From: Trebonia sp963767685 | Lineage (GTDB): Bacteria > Actinomycetota > Actinomycetes > Streptosporangiales > Streptosporangiaceae | Length of the DNA stretch: 64,000 nt | Direction of reading: 5' to 3' | NCBI GenBank assembly: GCA_963767685.1 | Contig: CAVYEZ010000004.1 | Location: 124,001-188,000 of the forward strand | Part shown: piece by piece, positions 9,588 through 16,758 of the stretch | Position numbering within the stretch: position 1 is the first letter of the stretch | How the letters are laid out: each line of letters opens with the position of its first letter | Position numbers and translations under genes: made by a program | The notes under the pieces: model-generated | The model's database searches: none | The model's input: the letters and a program-made list of their open reading frames with translations, nothing else | What the model was told of the DNA's origin: nothing

Positions 9588-10157
9588 GTGTCCCTTAGAA
9601 GACGGCTGATCATTTACGTCAACTCGGCTATCTGCACCATTTGGTTTCACCTTCGGGGGGTGCATGTCGGTGTTGTTGGGTGCGATGGACATCTGCCGGT
9701 CTTGTACGTCCGCGGAAAGGTGACAGTCGGTAAGAGGCTCGTTATGCGCAGTCGGCTAGTGTCGAGCGAAGTCGGTGCCGCATTGCCAAACGCAGAGCTT
9801 AAGATCGGGGACAATGTCTTTATCAACCACGGTGCCACGGTCGTCGCGTACGATTACATTGAGATCGGTAGTAACACGCTGATTGGCGAATTTGCAGCAT
9901 TGTATGACACAAACCATCATCCGGTAGACTCCATGCACTCGCAGAAATACGGACCCGTCATCATCGGGTCTAATGTCTGGCTCGGGCGCGGCGTAATAGT
10001 GCTACCAGGGAGCAAGATCGGAGACAACTCCGTAATCGCGGCAGGCTCCGTGGTTAAGGGCGACGTCCCTGCCAATGTACTGGCGACAGGAAACCCGGCG
10101 CAGCCAGTAAAGGAACTCACGATCACGGATGGCTGGCGCCGAAAGTACGGCGCTTAA
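9588..10157 (+). CDS. Maltose O-acetyltransferase-like hexapeptide acyltransferase
   Basis: GTG start at 9588 fits the GGGAG site 8 bases upstream; upstream TTG at 9549 is less likely. The 189-residue protein has a left-handed beta-helix (AELKIGDNVFINHGATVVA, YIEIGSNTLIGEFAALYDTN), the catalytic histidine pair DTNHHPVD, and the ending GPVIIGSNVWLGRGVIVLPG, SVIAAGSVVKGDVP, ATGNPAQPV. It should transfer an acetyl group from acetyl-CoA to a sugar hydroxyl. It closes the polysaccharide island and is intact. Confidence 0.8.
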   Translation: MSLRRRLIIYVNSAICTIWFHLRGVHVGVVGCDGHLPVLYVRGKVTVGKRLVMRSRLVSSEVGAALPNAELKIGDNVFINHGATVVAYDYIEIGSNTLIGEFAALYDTNHHPVDSMHSQKYGPVIIGSNVWLGRGVIVLPGSKIGDNSVIAAGSVVKGDVPANVLATGNPAQPVKELTITDGWRRKYGA

Positions 10158-10461
10158 CTCGGTCGAAGGACGCTGCATGAGGACATGCTGAACCAGGCCT
10201 CGCTGACGATGGGATGGGCTCGGGCCATGTCGGCGGAGCAGGCCGCACGTACACTGCCGCGAGGCCGCGCTCACCTCGCTCGGGAGCGTGTACCTCGACG
10301 GCGACGACAGCGCCACTTCGGCGCCACTAAGGGCTGAGACCGTTTCTCGCGACTGGCAGGGATCTCCGATCGGTGGGACCTGTCCCCCCTCCCTGCTCCC
10401 GAGTTTGGGGAGCGCTAAATCATCCACACTGGAGGAGCGCTTCGGCAGGTACCTTAGACGG
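10158..10461. other. Intergenic boundary of the low-GC island
   Basis: Base composition rises from the lower-GC island to the GC-rich chromosome across this stretch. No family-like reading frame, tRNA or clear direct repeat was found, so the mechanism by which the island entered is not visible here. Confidence 0.3.
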
Positions 10462-10887
10462 GTGAGTCAGATCAGGTTGATCGCCATCAGGGATTCGGCG
10501 CTGTCCGTGGACGAGGTGCGGAACGCGATCGCGGACCCCGCGGCGGGCGGCGAGGTGCTGTTCGTCGGCACCGTGCGGAACACCGATGCCGATAAGGGAG
10601 TGATTGGGCTGGCCTACTCGGCGCACCCGTCGGCCGAGGCCGAGCTGCGCAAGGTCACCGAGGACATCGTGGCCAAGTTCCCCGACGTGATTGGGGTCGC
10701 GGCGGTCCACCGGGTCGGCGACCTGGCCGTGGGGGACCTGGCGGTCGTCGTCGGCGTCTCCTGCGCGCACCGGGGGGAGGCCTTCCACGCCTGCCACGAG
10801 CTGATCGACGAGCTGAAGGCCACGGTGCCGATCTGGAAGCACCAGCGGTTCACCGACGGCACCGACGAATGGGTCGGCAGCGCGTAG
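10462..10887 (+). CDS. moaE: Molybdopterin synthase catalytic subunit MoaE
   Basis: GTG at 10462 gives a 141-residue protein starting just before RLIAIRDSALSV; longer upstream readings add non-homologous residues. MoaE moves sulfur from thiocarboxylated MoaD to precursor Z (cPMP) to form molybdopterin. Family blocks are visible: GGEVLFVGTVRNTDADKGV, LAYSAHPSAEAEL, GVAAVHRVGDLAVGD, VVVGVSCAHRGEAF and the C-terminal PIWKHQRFTDG with the catalytic Lys. No moaD or other moa genes are next to it, so it acts with partners encoded elsewhere. It converges on the GNAT gene with only 12 bases between stops. Confidence 0.9.
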   Translation: MSQIRLIAIRDSALSVDEVRNAIADPAAGGEVLFVGTVRNTDADKGVIGLAYSAHPSAEAELRKVTEDIVAKFPDVIGVAAVHRVGDLAVGDLAVVVGVSCAHRGEAFHACHELIDELKATVPIWKHQRFTDGTDEWVGSA

Positions 10888-10899
10888 TCCTGGCACCGT

Positions 10900-11430
10900 T
10901 CAAGACTCGCGTACGGCTAGCAGGCTGTGGCCGTAGGCAGGGTCGGGCTCGACCCTGCCCGTTTCGCGGAACCCTAGCTTCTCCAGGACCCGTCGCGACG
11001 CGACATTCCAGTCCCAGACCTCTGCCCACAACCGCCGGTAGCCCGCCTCGCTCGCCCATGTGACCACGGCCCGGCCTGCCTCAGTCGCGTAACCGCAGCC
11101 GTGAGCCGTACGCAGCAACTCGTAGGCCAGCTCGGGCTCGTCGGGCGAGCCGTTCCCGTGAAAGGTCAGCCCGCAATACCCGATGACTTCGGCCGTTCCC
11201 TTCCGCTCCACCGCCAGAATCCCCGGCCCCGGCTCCCCATGCTCTGCGCGTATCTGCGCGGCGATGTCCTCCACGGTCGGCCGGCCCTCGGCGTTTATCC
11301 GCCGATGTGGCGGCACCCGGAGATCCCGCTCAGCCCACAACTGCCGATAAATGGCGGCCTCGCCCACCCTGCGATGCCGAAGGATGAGGCGATCGGTCTC
11401 CAAGGTGTCCAGCACGCGCACCGGCGACAT
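10900..11430 (-). CDS. GNAT N-acetyltransferase, RimJ/RimL type
   Basis: The 176-residue protein begins with TLETDRLILRHRRVGEA, the hallmark start of ribosomal-protein-type acetyltransferases. It continues GYCGLTFHGNG and ELAYELLRTAHGCGYATEA, where the acetyl-CoA loop Q/RxxGxG/A is represented by AHGCGYA, and ends NVASRRVLEKLGFRETGRV, the classic Acetyltransf_3 tail. It acetylates an amine, but the substrate cannot be predicted. The first residues in the family vary; ATG at 11430 is the only good start. Confidence 0.8.
   Translation of the reverse strand: MSPVRVLDTLETDRLILRHRRVGEAAIYRQLWAERDLRVPPHRRINAEGRPTVEDIAAQIRAEHGEPGPGILAVERKGTAEVIGYCGLTFHGNGSPDEPELAYELLRTAHGCGYATEAGRAVVTWASEAGYRRLWAEVWDWNVASRRVLEKLGFRETGRVEPDPAYGHSLLAVRES
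10936..10959. terminator. Possible bidirectional hairpin between convergent genes
   Basis: A perfect 10-bp stem (GGCAGGGTCG / CGACCCTGCC) with a GGCT loop lies inside the last codons of the GNAT gene, 50 bases past the moaE stop. It has no T-run. It could slow transcription from moaE, but may only reflect coding sequence. Confidence 0.3.
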
Positions 11431-11804
11431 GCTGGCATTGTGTCACCTGTCTTGTAGCACTGAAGCGGGCGCCCGGAGCGGCTCATCGCACAGAGACTGG
11501 GCCTCAGCAGGAACGAGGTGGCGCTGCGCCGGATCAAGTGCGACATTCCGCCGCGCCGTCCGACGAGCGCCGGGTTCACCTTCACGGTGATGGCCAGGGA
11601 CTGGCGGGGATGTAGACGGCGACGGCGGACACGAAGCAGGCAAGAAAATCCAGGTGCTACCGTGTCGTGCGCCAGAATTAGTACACACACGCGATAGATT
11701 AGCTTTACCACCAATCCTGATCCCCAAGAATCAGGCGGGCCGCCGCGGTGCACGAACACCGGCAGCGGCCCTGGACCACCCATCCGAGCAACCGGAGGAC
11801 GATC
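11431..11804. other. Intergenic, possible helix-turn-helix remnant
   Basis: One plus-strand frame around 11480-11560 reads LIAQRLGLSRNEVALRRIK, which resembles a short helix-turn-helix, but there is no start and the frame is not sustained. No other structure was recognised. Confidence 0.25.
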
Positions 11805-12017
11805 GTGAACACCAGTATTTCCCGCACCGCCAACGCCCCGCACCTGATCGGCGAGGTCCAGGGCGCCGACCGCCTGCTCGGCCGCACCCGCGACGAGCTC
11901 GCCGACGCGCTGACCTGGCTGGCCTGGTACGCCCAGGGCACCTACACCGCCGTCATGGACTACCTCGACTACTGCAACGGCGACCCAATCCCCGGCCGGG
12001 AGCCAATCGCCCGGTAG
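11805..12017 (+). CDS. Small hypothetical protein, 70 aa
   Basis: GTG at 11805 sits 6 bases after GGAGGAC, a good ribosome site. The protein begins MNTSISRTANAPHLIGEVQG and has an amphipathic centre LADALTWLAWYAQGTYTAVMD with several aromatic residues. I do not recognise the family. The ribosome site and codon bias (strong G/C third positions) support expression. Confidence 0.55.
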   Translation: MNTSISRTANAPHLIGEVQGADRLLGRTRDELADALTWLAWYAQGTYTAVMDYLDYCNGDPIPGREPIAR

Positions 12018-12184
12018 CCGGTATCCGAGGCGTAAATCTGCTCATCCGGTACCCGTCCGCTTACCAAAGCGGACGGGCACCGCTGAACCACCCATGAGCT
12101 GGACTCGCGGCGGGCCATCCTCAGGAGCACAACACCTGACCGCGTCCTCTGCCCTGAGCAGCCAAAGGGCGGTTACTCGGCCGC

Positions 12185-12433
12185 TCAGGTGCCTTGGGAA
12201 GTACGGGCCGCGTCGGCAGCCCTAATCATGCGGTACCTCTTCATGAATGGGCCATCGTCCCGGAGGCGTAGCTCAACGTCGGTGATGACTCCAGGCCCGG
12301 AAAGGCTGGGAGCCTTCAGCGGCCCGCTGATGGTGACCCGCACGCCATCGGGCTGCGGCGTGACGATAGTCCCCGCATCCGGGTTCCCTGCCTCGATCGC
12401 GCGTTTCAGCGCTGTCGCCTGGTCCTCGTTCAC
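12185..12433 (-). CDS. Hypothetical protein, 82 aa
   Basis: Second gene of a two-gene minus-strand unit: its ATG overlaps the stop of the gene before it by four bases (ATGA), implying translational coupling. The sequence, NPDAGTIVTPQPDGVRVTIS through ITDVELRLRDDGPFMKRYR, looks like a small beta-rich domain. No known family is recognised. Confidence 0.5.
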   Translation of the reverse strand: MNEDQATALKRAIEAGNPDAGTIVTPQPDGVRVTISGPLKAPSLSGPGVITDVELRLRDDGPFMKRYRMIRAADAARTSQGT

Positions 12434-12807
12434 GATGCCTCGGCCCTCTCCACCAGGGACTGTGCGGCCAACTCGATGCCGCTCCCGTCAAGCACTGTGC
12501 CGAGAAGCCTGACCATCTCCGGGTCCTGTAGATAGGGCTCGAAATGGCCCATGAGAGTGTTCACCGCCTTGGTCAGGCGGCCCAGCTCCGCGTTCTCCAG
12601 GCCGTCAAGGGTCTTGCGCTCCAGGCCGCGGCTGACCCGCGCCAACGGGGGCATCCCTAGCAACTCGCGGATGTCATCGCGGAACTTCCCGGCCAGCATG
12701 AGCAGCATGCCGCCAGGTGGCAGGTACTCGGCGAACTCGATCAGGGTCTCAGCGGCGTCCCCGGCGTCTCGGAGTTCCGCTGTCGAGAGTTCCGTTAGGG
12801 ATGGCAT
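12430..12807 (-). CDS. Hypothetical helical protein, 125 aa
   Basis: Begins MPSLTELSTAELRDAGDAAE and is predominantly helical (LIEFAEYLPPGGMLLMLAGK, ELGRLTKAVNTLMGHFEPYL). First gene of the pair, coupled to the 82-residue protein. I do not recognise the family. The upstream region carries a palindrome and repeated GTTGAC hexamers that may regulate it. Confidence 0.5.
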   Translation of the reverse strand: MPSLTELSTAELRDAGDAAETLIEFAEYLPPGGMLLMLAGKFRDDIRELLGMPPLARVSRGLERKTLDGLENAELGRLTKAVNTLMGHFEPYLQDPEMVRLLGTVLDGSGIELAAQSLVERAEAS

Positions 12808-12922
12808 TGCGACCCCTGGCCTTCCTTTCGCAGCAGCTTCACGAGCCCCGGCCGCTGCCTGGGGTGCCCGCTGGCAGTTCAGCTAGGCAGTCGGCGGGGC
12901 GCAGCAACGACGCTACGGAGGA

Positions 12923-12959
12923 CCACACTGTGTGGGCAACGATGTTGACGTTAGTTGAC
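12923..12959. promoter_or_regulatory. Palindrome plus GTTGAC direct repeats
   Basis: CCACAC-T-GTGTGG (12923-12935) is a 13-bp palindrome, followed by two GTTGAC hexamers at 12944 and 12954, a spacing of 10 bases. The site is upstream of the 125-residue gene and just beyond the XRE gene end. GTTGAC also occurs upstream of the XRE operon (about 14562), so the XRE protein could bind both; this is an inference. Confidence 0.35.
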
Positions 12960-12964
12960 GAGAA

Positions 12965-13813
12965 CTACCTCGCCTCCTCCGCAAGATCATCGAGAGCACG
13001 ACCGATAATCTGCCGGGCCTCACGCCCGTGAACCGCGGACCGATGCAGCAACTCGAACACGCGGGCATACAGGGCGATGTCACGGGGCTGGGTGATGTTG
13101 AGGCTCGCGGAGACCGTCTCGACGCGGACCCGGGAGCCGTCGAACATCCAGAAGCTTCCCTGGGTCAGGCTGTGCCGCACGCCCGTTGCGGGGATGATGC
13201 CGATGCTCACCCGCGGCAGCGACATCACGGCCATCAGCCGGTCGAGCTGGCCCGCCATTACGTCGGCGTCCCCCACCCGGGTCCGGATGACCTGTTCCTC
13301 AATGACCACGCGGAACTGCCGGTCTCCCGTGTAGAGCACCCGCTGGCGCTCCATGCGGGCCTCCACCGCGGCATCCACGTCGTCCTTCAGGCCCATGAAC
13401 GCCTGCCAGAACCTGAAAAGGGCAGCGGCGTACTCAGCCGTCGTGAAGAGGCCGGGAACGACCGTGGTGTCGTAGATCCGGAACAGGCTCGTCTGCTCAT
13501 ACAGCGGTATGGACGATTCCTGGAGGTGCTTCATGCCGGCCTGCATCTGGCGCCGGTACTCGTGGTACATCGCCTCGATGTGGCGGACGGTCGCGATCAG
13601 GTCGAGAACCTGGTCGCCTGCCCCGCAGGCCGCGCACCAGGCGCGGATGTCCTGCTCGCTAGGGCTACGCGCTCCGTTCTCGATCTTGCTGACCTTGGTG
13701 TGGTGGATGCCGGAAACGGCCGCCAACTCCCGGGCGGTAAGCCGCGCATCCTTGCGTATCTCTCGCAGGCGCGCGCCAAGCGATTCCCGCGCCTGCTGAA
13801 CTGGGGTGGTCAA
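12965..13813 (-). CDS. XRE-family regulator with DUF5753 domain
   Basis: N-terminal helix-turn-helix: LGARLREIRKDARLTAREL, then GIHHTKVSKIENGARSPSEQ. The large C-terminal part (YEQTSLFRIYDTTVVPGLFT, EARMERQRVLY, SIGIIPATGVRHSLTQGSFW) is the DUF5753 domain that accompanies this HTH in actinomycetes. Upstream Met/Val candidates would overlap the preceding gene; a TTG at 13813, one base after the DUF6879 stop, gives the usual length of about 280 residues. Such regulators are paired with small neighbouring proteins and are thought to control development or stress genes; the ligand is unknown. Confidence 0.8.
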   Translation of the reverse strand: MTTPVQQARESLGARLREIRKDARLTARELAAVSGIHHTKVSKIENGARSPSEQDIRAWCAACGAGDQVLDLIATVRHIEAMYHEYRRQMQAGMKHLQESSIPLYEQTSLFRIYDTTVVPGLFTTAEYAAALFRFWQAFMGLKDDVDAAVEARMERQRVLYTGDRQFRVVIEEQVIRTRVGDADVMAGQLDRLMAVMSLPRVSIGIIPATGVRHSLTQGSFWMFDGSRVRVETVSASLNITQPRDIALYARVFELLHRSAVHGREARQIIGRALDDLAEEAR

Positions 13814-13814
13814 C

Positions 13815-14342
13815 TCAGCAAGGGACGTACTCGCCGTGCGGCACCGCGATCGACCACGCCTTTTCAAAGGCAGCCGTACACCCGGCGACAAGCGTGGCGT
13901 CGGTAGTCAGCTCGTAGCCCTGGACCTCACCGTTTCCGGAGAAGTGGGTGAACACGACGGTCTGACCGTCGAAGCACCACAGGTCGTTGCCGGGTAGCAG
14001 GAGGTCAGACACCTGCTGCCGGGGCAGCCACCGGACATCCTCACCGGCCTTGACAAGCTCGGCGGCGTCGAGCCACTCGAACCTGATGTAGTCGGTTACC
14101 GGCTCGGAGACGATGCGGAGCCTGCGCAAGGTCTTCCCGGCGGCCTGGTGGCGGCCCATCATCTCGCGCCAGGGCCGCCACCACTCGGCCTCTGCCTCAA
14201 GAACGAACGCCTCGCCCGCGAGCCAGCGCCGGAACCTGCTGTGATCAGCGGCGGCGTAGACATCGCGCATCTCAAGGTGAAGCGCCTCGCGCTGGAAGCC
14301 CGCTACCAGGCTGTCGCGGTATTCACCCGTCACCCTCTGCAT
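13815..14342 (-). CDS. DUF6879 family protein
   Basis: The 175-residue protein starts MQRVTGEYRDSLVAGFQREA and contains LHLEMRDVYAAADHSRFRRW, EWWRPWREMMGRHQAAGKTL, RIVSEPVTDYIRFEW and FDGQTVVFTHFSGNGEVQGY, matching the DUF6879 family that sits next to XRE/DUF5753 regulators in many actinomycetes. Its biochemical role is unknown. It is the middle gene of a three-gene unit, overlapping the upstream small gene by 20 bases and abutting the regulator. Confidence 0.75.
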   Translation of the reverse strand: MQRVTGEYRDSLVAGFQREALHLEMRDVYAAADHSRFRRWLAGEAFVLEAEAEWWRPWREMMGRHQAAGKTLRRLRIVSEPVTDYIRFEWLDAAELVKAGEDVRWLPRQQVSDLLLPGNDLWCFDGQTVVFTHFSGNGEVQGYELTTDATLVAGCTAAFEKAWSIAVPHGEYVPC

Positions 14343-14538
14343 GGGCGTCCTCCGGCAGGTACTTCATGAGCCGCTTTGGCACCTCCACGACCGTCTCGCC
14401 CTGCGGGATGTGCATCGCGGCCAGTGCCTCTGGGTCGGTTACAACGTAACCCTGGACGAGGTACGTTTCCCGGTCGGTCGCGTAAAGGGTGGGCGAGTCG
14501 TTCGGAGTGCTGTCCTTGCCCAGGAAGGTTATCTGCAT
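14323..14538 (-). CDS. Small partner protein of XRE/DUF6879 operon, 71 aa
   Basis: ATG at 14538 is preferred over the longer reading because homologous small proteins begin MQI-F-GKD. The protein reads MQITFLGKDSTPNDSPTLYA, then TDRETYLVQGYVV and GETVVEVPKRLMKYL, a compact beta-alpha protein common in front of DUF6879 genes. Function unknown. It is first in the operon, so promoter elements should lie at 14540-14640. Confidence 0.65.
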   Translation of the reverse strand: MQITFLGKDSTPNDSPTLYATDRETYLVQGYVVTDPEALAAMHIPQGETVVEVPKRLMKYLPEDAHAEGDG

Positions 14539-14840
14539 GATCTTCCCCACAGGTGCAAAGTTGACAAGAGTTGCCACTTCATGGTGAGCGAACATGTACA
14601 AAACGTCAAGGCTTGTACCCGGATGTCGCTGCTGAGATGTCACAGTGCGTAATGCCGTTCTGCCTCAATTGATCAAAGGCGACTGCGGAGATGGTTGACA
14701 TGCCCGTCGGGCCCTGGCCAGTATGAGTTCCGGCGTGGCCCACGCCCAACCTCCACCGGCCGACCCCCAGCCCGGCCCGTTACGGAGGCAAAGGGACTCC
14801 TGCTCTCGGGTCATCATCCTGGTCCGTCCGTCTCGGGCAC
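14539..14840. other. Intergenic, promoter region of XRE operon
   Basis: On the minus strand TTGACG (about 14604 downward) precedes an AT-richer stretch and could be a -35 element. GTTGAC and GAGTTG motifs near 14562-14575 may be operators. Further right, toward 14840, no gene start for the truncated nitrilase is visible. Confidence 0.35.
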
Positions 14841-15311
14841 ATGTACACCCCCGGTTCTGGCCCGGTGACTTTCGAGGTGGACGGGCTGCGCTTCGGGTGC
14901 GCGATGGGCATCGAGGTGCACTACCCCGAGGTGTTCGCCGAGTACGAGCGCCTCAACGTCGACGGCGTGCTCTTCTCCACCACGGGGCCGGGCCAGCCCG
15001 ACGGGGCGGCCGCGTTCGCGACCGAGGCGCAGGCCCACGCGGCTACCAACAGCCTGTGGATAAGTTTCGCGATATCCGCACAGCATGGCGCGGTCGCACC
15101 CGCAGGGGTGATCGCCCCGGACGGCACCTGGGCCGCCCGGTGCCCGAGCGACGGACAGTCAGCGGTCGCCCTCGCCGACATCGACAACCGGCCGGACTCG
15201 ATCGACATCGCCGTCACCAAGGCCCGCCCGTGGCGCCGCCAGGTCCGAGCCGGGCTGTACGACCCCCACCTGGTCGCCGACAACCGCAGCGACGACCGTG
15301 CCGTGTTCTAG
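14841..15311 (+). pseudogene. Nitrilase-superfamily fragment, N-terminus missing
   Basis: The 156 residues match the C-terminal half of a carbon-nitrogen hydrolase: GPVTFEVDGLRFGCAMGIEV then HYPEVFAEYERLNVDGVLFS, AQAHAATNSLWISFAISAQ and the ending VRAGLYDPHLVADNRSDDRA. The family normally has about 270 residues and uses a Glu-Lys-Cys triad. Here the part with Glu and Lys is absent, and the segment that should read A-[IL]-C-x-E reads AMGIE, so the nucleophile cysteine is glycine. It is probably a non-functional remnant, or a regulatory/pseudo-enzyme. Confidence 0.65.
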
Positions 15312-15319
15312 TACCAGCT

Positions 15320-15700
15320 GATGCCGGGGGTCTGTCAAGCCCGTGCGCGACGCTGAAGATGCCGACGAAGGCGGCGTTCAAGGTGCCGATGGGAATTCGG
15401 GCGAGCCCGAAGCCGACGTGGAGCTCCCAGCCGGCGTGCAGGCTCTCGACCGGATCGGCATCCGGGTCGAGGCGCTTTTGACCCACGTAGGTCGCGAACC
15501 CGTGCTCGACCACGGCATCGAGCAGTCCGTTCTTGTCGCCGAAGAGCCGGTAGATCGTGGGCGCCTGCATCGCCGGCGGCGAGCGCGACCGAGCGGGTGG
15601 TCACCGCGTCCGGGCCCTCGGTGGCGAGCAGGTGCGCGGCGACTTCCACCAGCTGCGCGCGGGCCCGGTCGGGCGACGACACGGGATTCGGCCCATTCAC
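15320..15700 (-). pseudogene. TetR-family regulator, frameshifted and truncated
   Basis: From a GTG at 15700 the reading is VNGPNPVSSPDRARAQLVEV then AAHLLATEGPDAVTTRSVAL, a TetR first helix pair. After one extra base near 15572 it continues MQAPTIYRLFGDKNGLLDAV (recognition helix) and FATYVGQKRLDPDADPVESL. Homology stops around 15340, where nitrilase sequence from the opposite strand begins, so the ligand-binding domain is cut short. It probably controlled the divergent NmrA-like gene. Confidence 0.65.
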
Positions 15701-15715
15701 GTTATCGATGATAAC
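15701..15715. promoter_or_regulatory. Inverted repeat, probable TetR operator
   Basis: GTTATC-GAT-GATAAC, a 6-bp inverted repeat with a 3-base spacer, lies immediately upstream of the TetR GTG start and 75 bases before the divergent gene. A second GATAAC half site is at 15767-15772, just before the ribosome site of that gene. Confidence 0.5.
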
Positions 15716-15789
15716 AGAAGTTTGCGAACGGCTCGTTTCCTTTGATAGCGTCATTGAAGTAACACTGATAACGCAAAGGACGGCAGCAC

Positions 15790-16648
15790 ATGATCGTCAT
15801 CACCGGCGCCACCGGCGCCCTCAACGGCGCCACCGTCGAGCACCTCCTCGAGCGCATCCCCGCCGGCCAGATCGGCGTGAGCGTGCGCGACACCGCGAAA
15901 GCGCAGCACTTCGCCGACCGCGGCGTGCGCGTGCGGCGCGGCTCCTACGAGGACCCGGCGGCGCTGCTCGACTCATTCGAAGGCGCGGATCAGGTACTTC
16001 TCGTCTCGTCGAACGACCCCGGCGCCGACGGGGCTAGCCTGCACCGCGTCGGCATCGAGACCGCCGTCGCGGCCGGCGCCCGCCGGATCCTCTACACCAG
16101 CCACCAGCACACGGGACCCGGCAGCCCGTTCATCCCCGCGCGCCATCACGCCGCGACCGAGGCGCTCCTGGCCGACTCCGGCGTCGCCTGGACCTCCCTG
16201 CGCAACGGCTTCTACGCGCACAGCCTCGACTGGCTGCTCGGGCCCTGGCGCGAGGCCGGCGTCATCGCGACGCCGGCCGACGGGCCGGTGTCATGGACCG
16301 ATCGCGCTGACGAGGCGGAGGCGGCCGCGGTGATCCTCGCCGGCGAGGATCACTTCGACGGCCCGGTCACGCTCACCGCGAGCGCCGCCGTGACGTTCGA
16401 CGAGATCGCGGGGATCGCCTCCGACCTCACCGGCCGCGACATCCGGCGCGTCGTCGTCGACGACGAGAAGTGGGTGGCCGAGCAGGGTCGCGCAGGGTAA
16501 CCCGGAGTCCATGGCCCGGTTCATGCTCGGTTTCTTCCTCGCCGCTCGCGAGGGACGCTTCGCCGGCACCGGCCCGCTCCTCGGCGACCTCCTCGGCCAT
16601 CAGCCGCGTACGGTGCGCGACCTGCTCGCCGAGCGGTCGGCAGCCTGA
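15790..16648 (+). pseudogene. NmrA/SDR-type NAD(P)-binding reductase, frameshifted
   Basis: ATG at 15790 after AAAGGA. The N-terminus MIVITGATGALNGATVEHLL has the Rossmann GxxGxxG pattern; VRRGSYEDPAALLDSFEGAD and VLLVSSNDPGADGASLHRVG are typical of the NmrA/QOR2-like (YtfG) atypical SDR family, which reduce quinones or sense NADP. The frame breaks near 16490 and the last 40 residues (MARFMLGFFLAAREGRFAG to a TGA at 16648) are in the next frame. The TetR-NmrA divergent arrangement is common. The missing tail is part of the substrate domain. Confidence 0.7.
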
Positions 16649-16741
16649 GGGCACCGCCGTCAAGCCCAAAGCCGGCGAGTTACGCCAGCGAGACAGGCAG
16701 GTGCGGTCAGAACTGGAACTCGCAGAGGACGTCAAAACAGC

Positions 16742-16758
16742 CTAGTACTACAACAGCA
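16742..16758 (+). repeat. IS701 left end: CTAG duplication plus inverted repeat
   Basis: CTAG (16742-16745) followed by TACTACAACAGCA (16746-16758). The 13-base sequence is exactly reverse-complementary to the other end of the element. The transposase stop codon lies inside this repeat. Confidence 0.85.

Noticed and set aside
14723..15481. 252-codon plus-strand frame across the nitrilase region
   Set aside because: Arg/Pro-rich shifted reading; nitrilase homology is in another frame.
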